Source: Fratercula arctica (taxonomy: Eukaryota; Chordata; Aves; Charadriiformes; Alcidae). Taken from it: a stretch of 64,000 nt of DNA. Under the pieces are notes generated by a model, which was not told where the DNA came from, ran no database searches, and saw only the letters and a program-made list of their open reading frames with translations. Position 1 is the stretch's first letter. Each line of letters starts with the position of its first letter. A program made the position numbers and the translations under genes. The DNA is taken from assembly GCA_947846985.1 (NCBI GenBank), contig CANTUZ010000007.1, positions 32,120,355 to 32,184,354 on the forward strand, read 5' to 3'. This document shows positions 1 through 12,336 of the stretch, piece by piece.

Positions 1-3000
1 GAAATGAATTTCTTCTTTCCTGGGTGTCGTTCACATTGAATCCCTTTACTCACCTGATTAAATGGATGTGCAGACACATTCAGATAAATTTTAGTAGGAC
101 ATGTATGTGCATGCCCATATTATTGATGCTCTATAACTTATAACCTGAATATTCCTCAGCAAGCATTTTTGAAACATACCTTCACAGTCTGCTAAAAAGC
201 CTGTTCTTTCAATTTTATACCAAATAATTATTTACTCTGGTGAATCCTTATTCATGCAGTACAGTAAGTAATACCCTTAATTTCAGTGGGAGGTCCAAGG
301 TGTAGCTCAGAAAATCCAGAGTGTTGGGGAAATAACACCAGTTTTTTTGGGGTGTTTTTTCCCTTTAATACCTGGATTAACTCACAACTTGAGGTTTTTC
401 TCAGTCTGGTCTGTTTCTCCCTAATCACTTCTACAGCTTTTTTTTTTTTTTTTAATTGGTAGCGAGCTCTGTTTAAGGGTTTTTTCTGTCTCTGTGTTGT
501 CCTTGGGCATGGGGAACTTTTAACAACATTGTTAAATGCCAGCTGCATAAAGGGTAGTAGCAATTTTAAAAGCTGTTTTAAAAAAAACAAACCAAAAAAC
601 AAAACAGTTTCAGAGTTCTGGCTGCCACACAATTCAGTTAGTTCCCAAAAGACCTCTTACCATCTACTCTACAGAGTAACCCCACAAAAGCAAGCTGTTG
701 GGCCTGCGTTTGAGTTTAGGCACTAAACTCAGAGCGGAGTCCCTGGAGAGAGAAGGCACTGTGTAACCAGGAGGTAAGTGGCGGGTCACTCATCCTGTCG
801 CTGCCCGAGCTGAAACGTTACCTCCTGGCTGGCAGACACGTCCTTATAGCCTTCCTCAGAGGAGGAGCAGTATTGTACATGCCTGTTGAAGTGACCACTA
901 ATCAAAAATTAATTCAGGTTTGTAAGCAAAGATCACAGAACTGTCCTTCAAATGTAAGACAGGCCTCAACTGTAATTCTGCCCTCTCTGAAAAAATCCTT
1001 TATAAAGGGTTTTCTATACTGGGTTAACAATGCTTTCTATTACTGTTCTCTCTAGATAGGAAATTTGTGCCACTGACAATGAAACCTCTTGTTTTCTCTG
1101 AGCTTTGCTGAAATAGAAAAAAAAAAATAGTACTATGATTTGACACTATTTGAACCCTCTTTTCCTGCTGCTTTGACTTAAATTCCCATGACAAAAAGCA
1201 GGATACTCTTAATGAGAATTATTGGTTTCATGGTCAGTTAAGTCATCCACCTTTATAGAAGAAAAAATTTTGTTGATTATTTGTATTTTGCTGTCTTGCT
1301 TTTATTTCGTATGCAAAACAAATAGAAGGAATTAATTTTGAATGAAATACTACCAGATTCAAGCAATTCTGTAAGTCCCTTTTCTTAAGGAAGCTGGAAT
1401 CCTCTTTCGGATGTGCAGATGAAAGTAGCTGCAGTCAACACTCACCTTGACCCTGTGGGCATGTTGGTCTTTGGTCCTTTTCTCCTGTAGGGTGGCAAGA
1501 CAAAACATAGCAAAGTACTCATGTTTTCATACCCTGGAATACTTGACAATATTACAGGATATTCAGGAAGAAGGAAGTTATGTTCCTGTATAACAAAATG
1601 GTATAGAGGATAATACTGTACAGCTGTTCTGCATTTTTTTCAATATCAGTGTTTATTCTCTGTCATATGTAAAACAAATTTAATGCTATGTTACCATTAC
1701 TGGTATTTTAAATCATTGCAACAATAGTTCTGCTGTACAGTGGCTGAAGAGCAGCTTATGAGGTCCTGTAACACAACACTTAACCATCCTTGAGAGTTAT
1801 GAAAATACATATCCAAGTATGGCACTTCAGACTAGCACCGCACACATGCTTTGTAATTCAGGGGTTTTTTTTGGTTTGCTGGTGTCCCTGACACAACATA
1901 ATGTGCTAAGCGAGTTTGCAGATTGCATCCCCATTGGGTAACTCGTTCAGCTGGACCTTAGAATGAGAGAATTGGGCACGTTCCTTCCCAACTTCGTCCT
2001 AGTAATTGTGCTGAGACAATAATGACAGGCATCGCATTCTGATACACAGTCACCAGGACACTCGTTCCCAGATGACATTCTGAAAGTTCTTCAAGTGATG
2101 GGGAACGATGGAGATGGCTGTCTGGGCCCATGGCATGTTAGGATTTGGTTTATGGTTATTTCCTCTGTTCATAGGATGATAACAAAAGCCCCCATTAAGT
2201 GCTAGTCCATCATTTGCATAGACCTTCCATGCCAGATAAAGCTGACATTGTGTTGCGTTACGATGACAGAAATAAGCCCCCCTTCCTCTTTTGCTCATTT
2301 AGCTGTGTAATTTGAATAACTGCTACAGCAGAAGTGCCATGTATTGGTATTTTTATTGTCTCTGTGAAGGCTCTCATTTGCTTTGTCTGTGAAAGATGAC
2401 TTCCCCGGCATTGTTTATTCCTGATGTGTCTGTTGGAACATGAATGATGAAGTGTGTCGTTCTGAAGAAGCCAAAGTGGGAAAAGGTAGTTCAGAACAGA
2501 CACTGTAAAGCAGAGGCAGGATGCTCGCTCTCCTTAGGGAGCAATGAGAGTCTTTGATGCTAGCAAGCTTACTTATAGTTAAGAAAGCTGTTTCCTGAAG
2601 CGATGCCTCTTTTCATTTCCCTGCAGATGATGCTTCTGTCAAGTCGATAGGTCTAACAGGAGTGAGTAATAGTAAATATTCTAATAGGTGATTTTTTGGC
2701 AGATTTAAACGTACACCAACAGATGTACCATACAAGTGTCAGTTTTCTTGAGTGCTTGGTTCTTGAAGCAGCACTGCACTTTAATCTTTCCAAGTATTTC
2801 TTTTTCGCTAAGGCAATAAAAAGTCTGAAAATGACAAGCAGATTGTAGGCTTTGCAGTCTTCTGAGTGAAAAAAGGAATGTACCGGTTGTATCTTCATCC
2901 TTACATTGGGAAGCAGCTTATCAATTCTGTTGACCAAACAGAGACGGCTATATCTACCATTGTGGTTTATATAGATGAAATGATAGGAGAAATCAACAGT

Positions 3001-6000
3001 ATCATGAACATCCTTATTGTGGAAATGGAAATTACTGCTTAAAATCAATCAGCTATCCGATTTGGGATCTCTATTGCACTACCGTAGTAGTAACATGAAA
3101 AAGAAACTAATGCACAGCACTAACTTTTCCCTGGATACTCTAGTCGTAGTTGACTGTTGGTCTCAGGATACTGATAGCGTAAGGAAAGACAATAATATGC
3201 ATAAATGGAATAGCACAGAATATCTGAAATATGAAGAATTTGTAACTTGAAATGTTACAACCAAGAGCTTGATTTACTACCTCTGGTCCTGCTGCCCAGG
3301 TCCTTCAGGTCAGCCAGTGAGCTCCCAGCTGGCCTCACGCGTCAGAGGGCTGCCAGCTGCCTCACCTTCAACTTGCGTTTCGAGATTCTGCCTTTCCTGC
3401 CCCAAATCATCACAAGGTTGAGTAAGTTGCTCAGTTGTGAGATGCCTGATCAAAGGTAGAGGACGGTTAGTGAGAAAATTCCAGGTAGTTATTAGAAAAA
3501 ATCAGAAGTTCATTTATGGTGTTTGATTTCTCTACCCAATTAATATTTTAGCACACTGGCCAAATGTGAAAACTTAAGTCATGAGCAAAAAAAAAAAAGA
3601 ATAAGTGGTACTACAAAACTGTTTTTTTCCGTGGCAGAATAGGATTTCATTCTGTATTTAAAGAGTATTCTGTATTAAAAGAGTATTTATTTGTCTCTGA
3701 AAGGCAGCAGCTGACATTTTGGTTCAGAAGACGACAGACCTAAGTGGGGCAGAAACTTGGGCTTGTGGTGGTTGTTGTTTTTAAAAAAAATGAGCAATTC
3801 CTCTTCCATAAAAGAGTCGCTTAAGAATGTTCCTGTAAGGAAAATGGTTTCAGGTCAGTGCTTTGGTTCTGGGGAACATTTTACTGTATTACTGAACTAA
3901 GTAAATAATTCTTTTCAAATTCTGTATTACATTTTACACACGCTACCTCTGAAACGTGACACCACCTTTAAAACCACACAGAAAATGTGAACGTCAACAT
4001 TTTTTTTTTTAACATTTTATAGGCAATAAATTATTTCCAACACACATCCTTAAATTTTGTGCTTGTTTTTTAGTTGAGTGTGAGATACTCAGTTTGGTTT
4101 AAATTTTAGTACTATTTTTATGTATTTCTCAAACACAATCTATGGACAAGGATATAATAAAGATGTGATATTAGGGAGGAAAGATCAGCATATGTTAATG
4201 GTAGTAAGTATTTCTATTAAAGCTGAAGGATGATGTCGTAAATGAGATACCTGTGCTATTTTTGGTACGGTTACTGTAAGGAATGGATATTATCCTTTAT
4301 TCTGGTACTAAACGATTGTTGTAACATTTCTCAATACATCATAGATTAATTTATCAGAACAGTCAAATAATGAGTCTCAGCAATGTAATGAAAAGGAATA
4401 GGATTTTACATTTTGAGACATACAGTTTCATAAATATGTCCTCATATTTTTATTTCAGCTATTGTTTCTTTCTCTTTTTTTGCATAACAATATATATAAA
4501 GACCTTGTAGAAACAATTTTGATTTGCTCATAAGCAAATTTTAAATTAAAATGGATCAGTAGCAAGCTAAGGTTTAAATGTAAATGGTAGACCATGTTTG
4601 GTAGCAAAGTTTCAACTGAAAAGAGTCCCTATAATTTCCCCCATCCCGTCTATCTCTGAAATCCACAAGGGAAGGTTAACAGAATGGTTGAAGCCTCTTC
4701 AGCCTGGGGCTGGGGAGGGAATGAGGCCCCAAGAGACATTTCGCTTGAGTAGCAGAAATGAAGATCCTGGGGTTTTAGTCAAGAAAAATGACAATAAACT
4801 AAATAACGTTTACACCTTGGAAGACCAGAGCTTCTACTTTATCTTCAAATTTTCTTGAAATATAGTTCAAAAAGTCATTGGCAAATCCACTGAATTGTGT
4901 TGCGGAATAAATGTACTCTCCAATGGAAATTATATCATTTTTATGATTATTTCTAGAGTTACTGAGTGTATATGAATACACATATGCATATTTATAATGT
5001 GCACAGATATACTGAACTTGATCATCATTATTAGCATCTAAAAAGCTATTTTCACTTAAAATATTAATGTAGTTCTTGTAAAATATCTTTTATTTGCTCA
5101 CATTTTTATGTCTTACCATATGTTGATTACATAGTTTTGAAACTTAGTCCAATACATCCATACAAATACTGTTTATAGTTTAACTCCTTGCAAAACTGAT
5201 AACTTTTAGGCTTGGAAATTTATTAAAATGCCCATAATGGTATTTCTAAGTGATCTTGGCAAATAAACAAACTGCTGTATTTATGAAGAGAGAATGAATC
5301 ATCTGCCATGATAATTTATGCTTTAGTTTCACTAAAGGTATCAGTTTGGTTTAAAAAAAAAAAAAATTCTGACAGTTTAAATATTATTGTATACCTTGGA
5401 TGTTTTCCATAGCCTCCAAAACGTAAGATAATCTTTCTGGGCCAATTTGTTAAGCTTTGTAACCTGAGTGTATTACTGAGTTTCGCTGTGAAAATCAATA
5501 TTTATATTGCATTTTTATTATTTGTATCAGTATGTAGCAAAGAAACTACTACAAATCTTAAACTGAAGTACCTCCACTATGGTCCAGGACACGTGATCTT
5601 GGCTTATTTGAAAGATAGATGCCTAGTGAAATATTCCATACATTTGTATTGATTTTTTTCTGTATATATAAGGGTATTTATAATCTTGTATTAACAGAGT
5701 CATCATGAGAAATGCTTATTTCCTTCTTTAGAAGCCTGCTCAGCTATTTTTATATAAAATGTTGGTCTTCGCCTTAATTTTTTTTTTTTGTGAAAAGTTG
5801 TGCCATAGATATTTTAACTTATCCACAGATAGTTTACAGAATTTGCTTTGACTTGTCTTTAGTTAATTATTTTTTCCTCAAATTGTTCTAAATTGTTTTC
5901 TCCTCCAAATGTGTGTCAAGGTTGTTTTGCTTTCTTAATTTTTATTTTTTTTTTAAAGTTGTGGGAGATACCTTCATATGCATGCTTTGGTAGATCAAGT

Positions 6001-7504
6001 TTTTTCTGTAGTTTATTGTTTCTAGTTTAGCAAAACCTTTCATTGAAAAAAAAAAAAAAAAAGAAGTAATGCTTGTACAAATGTATCTAGAATGGCCCAA
6101 ATGGTCAGAGTAAAGGGCTATTTAGCATTGGTAAATTTGTCTACTAGACTCAAGGATATTTTTCTACATCTGTCGAGTTTGGGACTATGGAGAAATGAAA
6201 TAAAGGTTAACTAACTCCTTTTCCTATATGAAGTTCTCGGTTTCTGTATTTATTATTGTCTTGTAAAAATTCAGTCATGTTAAGTTGCCTTCAGGGCTCG
6301 ATGAGGCACATGCAAGTTCTGCTTCCCTAATTCTTTGGTTTTCACTCTACCGCTAGGCAACAGGAGTCTCCATCGAACAGAAATAAAACCATTTTCCAGT
6401 TCTCTAAGTAGGATTTAAGAGGCAGCAATATTTACAGCAGCGATGGGCAAGTTGAACGGCAGGTCAGGGGCTGTCGGCAGTGGGCAGCTTCCTCCTGCTG
6501 GGCTGTGGAGTCACTTCCCATCTGGGGCAGGGATTTACAAAGTGAAAATATTTCATTTTTACCAGGAGCAGCTTACACACTTTTACTCAGCAGCTTACGC
6601 ACTTTTCTGTTTAGAAAAAGAAATAGAAATCGGGGAAAAAACATAACCTCTGTTGTGGTTTTGTAGCAGCCTGTCAGAGAGACCCTGTACTGACGGCAGC
6701 CATTCCTCCTAACGAGTTTGTGCTGGTTTGGAACAGAGCTGGGATGGGGAGGGACACGGAGCTGTGCTGCCCCTCGGGGGGGCCTTTGGGGGGGTGAATA
6801 GGTGCTGTAAGAGACTGATTGAGTCAGGAATATTTTAAATTAGGAATATTTTAACTTAATTTGTTGTTACTTTACAGAGAGGCTTTTCAGAATTCTATGA
6901 AGAAGTTGCAGCCCTCTGTCCCAAAACCACTTCTGAAATGTTCTCCCTTTCAGTAACAGGAATTTCTGTCTGATGAAAGCAATTAACATGCAACACTAAC
7001 AGCTCCGGCTAATTCAATAATGCTGAAGTGTTGTGGGGTATTTTAAGTTATTTTAAAGATAAATGTGAGCTTTCTACATTGCTGTTAATCACGATACCAT
7101 TTTTTATCACTTACTACCTTGAAAATCTCCAGAGCTAAATACTGTGGCCTCTGACTTCAGCTGGCAATGCCAGCAAGCGGCTTGACGCCCTGACGGAAAC
7201 TGGGCAACAACTGTTAGTGCCAGTTACTTTTTGCTTGTTGAGCAAATGTAGGTGATGAAGATAATACCAGAGCTGTCCTGGAGAACTTCCAGCGTGGTAC
7301 CACGACTACGAGAAATGATTTAAAATGATTTCCAGACCAGGACATGGAGAGTGAGAGAAGGAGTCATAAGTGAGGTTTAGCCAAAGAACTGTTTTATCCA
7401 AAACTGCTTTTGTTCAGGAACACTGGCAGGTGGCAGTGTGGCTGCATCCAAACCTGTCACATGGATACGCGGTACTAACCCGGCTCTTTTCTCTTAAACT
7501 GCAG
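1..7504. other. Intergenic DNA, no gene recognised
   Basis: AT-rich with scattered A and T tracts. Short frames on both strands show no recognisable domain, repeat family or exon structure. If the gene ending at 7738 is real, this would be its last intron. Confidence 0.5.
6046..6062. repeat. Poly(A), 17 bases, intergenic
   Basis: Checked as the possible tail of a processed pseudogene: no poly(A) signal or coding remnant lies just upstream. Confidence 0.8.
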
Positions 7505-7738
7505 AGATGTGTAAACCTGGGCGCTAACAAAATTCTCAATGCTCACAAGTCAACTGAATCCACCCAGAACTTGGAGCTAAGACCACATCCAGCTCCTGAA
7601 GTGGTGGCTGTGGAGGAAGTTGAGAAACCAGAGCGAGAGCAGCAGACGAATGAAGAGGAAGTCAATCTGTCTGACACTAAAGATTTAGTAATAAATTTAC
7701 AGGCAACACTGAACTTGGATGGGGAAAAACAACGCTAA
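7505..7738 (+). CDS. Candidate terminal coding exon of an unidentified upstream gene (77 codons plus stop)
   Basis: A strong acceptor (pyrimidine tract, then CTGCAG) opens into a 77-codon frame ending at TAA 7736-7738. The predicted peptide starts RCVNLGANKILNAHK and is glutamate-rich in the middle (VVAVEEVEKPEREQQTNEEE), ending LNLDGEKQR, which looks like an acidic C-terminal tail. An ATTAAA follows at 7882. I do not recognise the protein. In human, HDX lies 5' of RPS6KA6 in the same orientation (from memory), so the last exon of HDX is one possibility, based on position only. No partner exon was found further 5' in the window. It could also be a chance frame. Confidence 0.35.
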   Translation, partial: RCVNLGANKILNAHKSTESTQNLELRPHPAPEVVAVEEVEKPEREQQTNEEEVNLSDTKDLVINLQATLNLDGEKQR

Positions 7739-7764
7739 GTGGGGATGGCGGCTGTGGCTATATC

Positions 7765-7776
7765 GCCACCTGGTGG
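7765..7776 (-). promoter_or_regulatory. CTCF core-like site within a hairpin
   Basis: On the minus strand the bases read CCACCAGGTGGC, a full match to the CTCF core CCASYAGRKGGC. By my count such a match is expected about 0.12 times in this window by chance at equal base composition. It forms the centre of the palindrome TCGCCACC-T-GGTGGCGA (7763-7779). Confidence 0.4.
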
Positions 7777-7881
7777 CGAAAAACCCCAGTAATTGGGGAA
7801 AAATGCCTTTTACTGTCCCCAGTATTACTTTGTATTTCACAATGAGCAGCTATTTTTATCTAAATGAAAAATACATCTAAT

Positions 7882-7887
7882 ATTAAA
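7882..7887 (+). terminator. ATTAAA poly(A)-type signal after the candidate exon
   Basis: Common variant hexamer 144 nt after the TAA of the 7505-7738 frame. A second ATTAAA is at 8105. Meaningful only if that exon is real. Confidence 0.2.
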
Positions 7888-10619
7888 ATAAGGAATCTGA
7901 CATCTAGGAATGAGGAGACTGACATCAGGCTGAATGTGCAGGTTTAACTCTGCCCTTTTAGTTACAAAAATTATGCAAATGTGCGTGTGTAAAGGTCTAA
8001 GGACGGAAAGGTTTGATACAGAATTCTGTATCCTTAAAGATACTTTCAGATTTGAATTTGATTTCAAGTTTAGATAAGATCATCTGTAGACATTGAACCA
8101 GTGCATTAAAGTAACCAGATCAGTCATAAACTTGTTTTTTTGTTACTTCAGTGCTGTGCAGAAGTAATAACTAAGTAGGATTTTGAGGACAATATCTAAA
8201 GAGACTTAACGCTAGTATTTTTGCTAAGCCAATGAAAAAGGAGCAAGTATGTATCAGGTACACAGAATTTCCTGGATCTGTTCAAACCTGAAGGGTTTTC
8301 TCAGAAATTAAAGCGAAGCACCCAGGGACTTGCAGCCCAACACGGAGCCTTCCAGCCGTTTGGCATTCTCTCCTGTCTGAACAGCGTGTTTCTACAAGAA
8401 ATGCCTGTAAAAGAAATGCTATCAAAAAGATGTAATATTGTCTGCAGTCACCTGAGGAGCCCTGCTGAGGAGTATAAAGGGCTAAAAAATTTCTGTCACT
8501 GTCAGCTTCAGCCACAAGGAGTGGAGTTTTGGGGTTCGTGGAGCTTTTGGCTGCACCAGCTCTGCTCTGACCCTACAGACGGACTGAATGGATGCCTGTG
8601 GGTGGCTGGAAATCATCAGCTGGGTGCACGTTCTGGTTTAGTTCCCTTCACAAGGAATTAGGTTGGGGGGTCCCAAAGCTGCGCCATCAGATGAGGTGAT
8701 GTGGGGCAAGCTGGGGCAGCCACTCCATCTCCGTGCTCCTCCTGCAAATGAACACGCTTATCTGGCTGCAAGTAATTGTCGTGGTTTGGTTTTTGTCCTC
8801 AAACCAGGACTGTAACACTGGATTTATTCTTTTTAATGTGGCTGACCAGAACATACACAGCACTGCTGGTTTTTAAGATGTCCGAGCTGTAAGAGATACA
8901 GGTTGGGGGCAGGGGGGACTTTATACATAATTGTTGGTTCTTTTCATGCAGCAGCTTCATCCACGGCCAAAATATTCCCCACTGGATCTTGCTCAGCCAC
9001 AGCTCCACGGAGCCAGCACACATCAGTCTGCAGCAGCCAGGGGCACCCCTGCTGGTGTGTCACACAGTGCGCACGAGCCGGGGACATGGAAAGGTAAATA
9101 AATCTTTCATAGCGAATGATTTGACCAGCTAAACATGAGCTGTTCTCCATCAAAGCTAGGGTGAGGGGAAACGATAATGGAAGAAAAAAGAAAAAACACA
9201 GGAAAAATAGGTGTTTCCTATTTACTTGCAGTTTGTTTTATTCTAGTGGGAAAGAAAAGAGGAGGAAAGGAGAAGCTCTGTTATTCCTGCCAAAGAGATT
9301 TGAAATTTTTCAGACTTTATCTAGTATTTTATCTGATTTTTTGGTTATTTCTCTCTTTTGCTGGAACTCTGGAATAATCATGGATTGCATCAAATTCTTC
9401 ACTAAAAAAAAGCTGATTTGAAAATTTTTTGAAGGAAAAATTCTCACTAGCACCAATCTTCCCACAACAGTGGTCTCCTTGTTTCTGTTTAATGTGAATT
9501 TTCTATTAATGGTCCCTTACCTCTGTCTCCAGAAGGGTTTTGGGTACAGCTGACCTCCTGCGGCGGTGATGGGGGAGAGGAAAGGATCACGTCCTGACAC
9601 TTGCTTGAACCAGCCCTGCCTTTTGGTCTGGAAAGCCTTAAAAACAAGACTGCAGTGTTACTACTTGGGCGTGATGCCAGCTGGATCATCTGCCTGCTCC
9701 CCAGGGGGACCAGCCCTGCTGGGCGGATGCCAGAGCTCGTAAAACCCCATCTCACACAAGTGTCACCCATTTTCTGGAGGGACATGCTGGATTGCACCTC
9801 TCCTGTCCATGTGAACCAAACATAAGGTGATCTTTCTCCCCACTCGGCTGGTTCCTTGTTTCTCCTGTAGCACTTAATTAAATAATCACCCAGCAAAACC
9901 CTCCCATGCTATACACAGCATGCAGAGGGCAGGCATTTGCTGTTTGCTTGGTGTCTCTGTTTTCCTGTCTCTGTCCCTGCAGCAGCCAGGCTTTGCAGCC
10001 CCCAGCAGCCCCTCGCCAGCTGTAGATGTGTCTCAGCTCCAAGGCAGGGAGCAGCACCAGGGCAGGGCTATCCTGTGCCTGGATAAACTTCCCTGCAGCA
10101 GGGGAGGCTGGTAGCATCGATCCAGGACAGGTCAGGAGCATTAACCCCGAGAGAGAGATGGGGAAGGGGAGCTTGGGGTGGGGGGGGAGGGGCACCCTCC
10201 CCAAATAGCTTCTTAATTTCAAATTAGAGGATGTTTTCTCCTTAAGCTAAGATGCTTCTGAATAGCTGAAGCCCTATTGAAAAACTTTGTTGCTGGTTTG
10301 AGGCTTATGAAGCGGAGCAGTCTAGAAGAGAGCAGGTGGTGGTAGACATGTCTCCCATGGACTCATCTTCCCAGGTGACTCCTTGGTTCACAAAATCAAG
10401 GCTGTAGCCATGTAACCGGCACTTCTTTCCCCTCATTACTTAACAGGTGATGCTGGTGTCAGGCTGACACACAGGTTCTTCCCCAGGAGCATCTTTTCTC
10501 CCTCTGTCTGGCATTGGTTTTCCAGGTAGCCCTGGGTGCAGATGAGCTGCCAGCCCTGTGCCTGGAGCTGCGGCTGCTCCCAGTGCTCCCTTCCGGAGGA
10601 GGACAAGGTGGGGTAAGAG

Positions 10620-10760
10620 CAAGGCAAGTGGAAAAAGGTAGTGAAGGCAAAAAGGAAAGGAAATATAGACGGAATGGGGGAAAAAAAGGAGCAATGGAAC
10701 AAAGTGTGAAAGATGAGAAAGCTGTTGAGAGGTGGTGATGAAGGGAGGAGGGGGTGAAGA
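10620..10760. repeat. Purine-rich (GA) low-complexity stretch
   Basis: About 140 bp dominated by A and G on the plus strand. It produces long shadow frames rich in K, E and G on + and in S, L, P and F on -. Confidence 0.7.
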
Positions 10761-12312
10761 ACAAAAACCCCACGGAAGCACTTGGAACAGAAGGGAATTT
10801 GAAGTGAATAAAAAAAAGACAACCAGCAAGGACACCCCCACCAAAGATGGACGGACCTGTAGCAGGAGAGCAGCAACTGCACCCAGAGCCACATCTCGGG
10901 ATGGCCGAGTCACTGAAACGGCACCTGAGAGCAGGTATTTGCTGTCGGACACCGCACAGCAGAGCGCCATGCCTTACAGGTAGCCCTAACGAAGACTGCA
11001 GGTTAATTTGCCTGTGCTGAATATTCTGTTAATACTTACACTCTGTAAGAGATGCAAAAGCATTGCAACCAAAATCCATTAGATCATATTTCCAATAATA
11101 GTAAGTAAATGGCTCACTGTGATCTGAACTATAAACAGATTTTACGAATTCTGCCAGAAATTTAATATTGAATTATTTCTTTATGCCCACATGTCTTTCC
11201 TGGTTTTCTTAATTCTGCCAAATATTTAGCTCAGCAATCTCTTCCCTCAGCAACCCACACTCCTAGCTACATAATCCCATTTTTGGACCATTATTTAAAA
11301 TTTCAGCATTTTCAGAGCTGGCCAAAGAAGCAAAACTGATCTGAGAGGACTAAAACAAATGAACGCGTTTGGCTCTTTTTTGTGGATTAGGTTATTTGCT
11401 CCTCACAGGAAATCTGGACTGCCAAGGAGTGGGGTTTGAGCCCACCCAGATGAACCTGAGCAAGCCTGGGCCCTCTGGTCCCTGGCTGGGCAGAGCCCTG
11501 CCCACAGGGTCCTTCTTTTAACCCTTTGCGGGGTGAATCCCCTCTGAGTGTGTCTTTCTCCTCCCTGCTGAGCTCAGGGCCACGAGAAGAAGATGGACCC
11601 ATTTTCTGTGTGCCCTGTGATCACACTTCAGAATACATGGTTTTCTGAGTTTCATTTCTTTAAAGTGTTAATTTATCTAAAATTCTTCTTATAAAAGCCC
11701 AAATGCTTGGCTGAGAATGTAATTTCTTGCTGCCATCAGTGGGCTATGAGCTCACTTTATGCCTGGTATGATCTGTTTCCTCCTCAAGAAATAGGATGAA
11801 CACACATGACTTACTTTTCAGAGCATGTCTTGCTTATTGTCTGAATCACGCGTAGAAAAAAACAGTGAGAAAATAAGCCTTGCTCAACAATCGGCTAAAA
11901 AAACCCACCAATTTTGTTCAAACATTTGTAATGAAGAGTCATATCACCTTTCTATATTATGTTTCAATTATTTCCTCCCACCTTTAAATCAATCTTCAGC
12001 TGAGGAAGCCATCTAAGATAACCGATACGAAGTCATTGACTGTAGCTGCTTGCTCAGGTGTCCTGCCGTGGGGGGAGCAGGAGCGGCTGGCGCTGACAGA
12101 ACTGTTCCCCCACCGTGCTCCCACCCAGGATGGGGATGGGGACAGCCAGCATCGCCGACTGCTCACTGCTCCCACGCTGAAGCGATGTGTTGATTCACTC
12201 TGTAATTGATTTGGGCAAGTCGAGGCAATTGGTTTCCAAGATACCACATCCTTCAGATATTTAAAAAATCATAACTCTGGCAGTATATTATATTTAAATG
12301 TCGATGTATAAT

Positions 12313-12336
12313 GTGTGTGTATATATATACACACAC
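12313..12336. repeat. Perfect 24-bp palindrome (GT)4(AT)4(AC)4
   Basis: Alternating purine-pyrimidine block that is its own reverse complement. Such sequence can form Z-DNA or a cruciform. Probably a compound microsatellite. Confidence 0.85.

Noticed and set aside
2050..2298. 82-codon minus-strand frame with protein-like composition
   Set aside because: No family recognised, no splice partners; likely chance.
6001..6062. Processed pseudogene tail (A17)
   Set aside because: No coding remnant, poly(A) signal or target-site duplication seen upstream.
9489..9896. 135-codon minus-strand frame
   Set aside because: GC-rich region, no recognisable domain or exon structure.
10440..10970. Long overlapping minus-strand frames, 152 and 176 codons
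   Set aside because: Opposite the purine-rich tract; low-complexity S/L/P/F composition with no splice structure.
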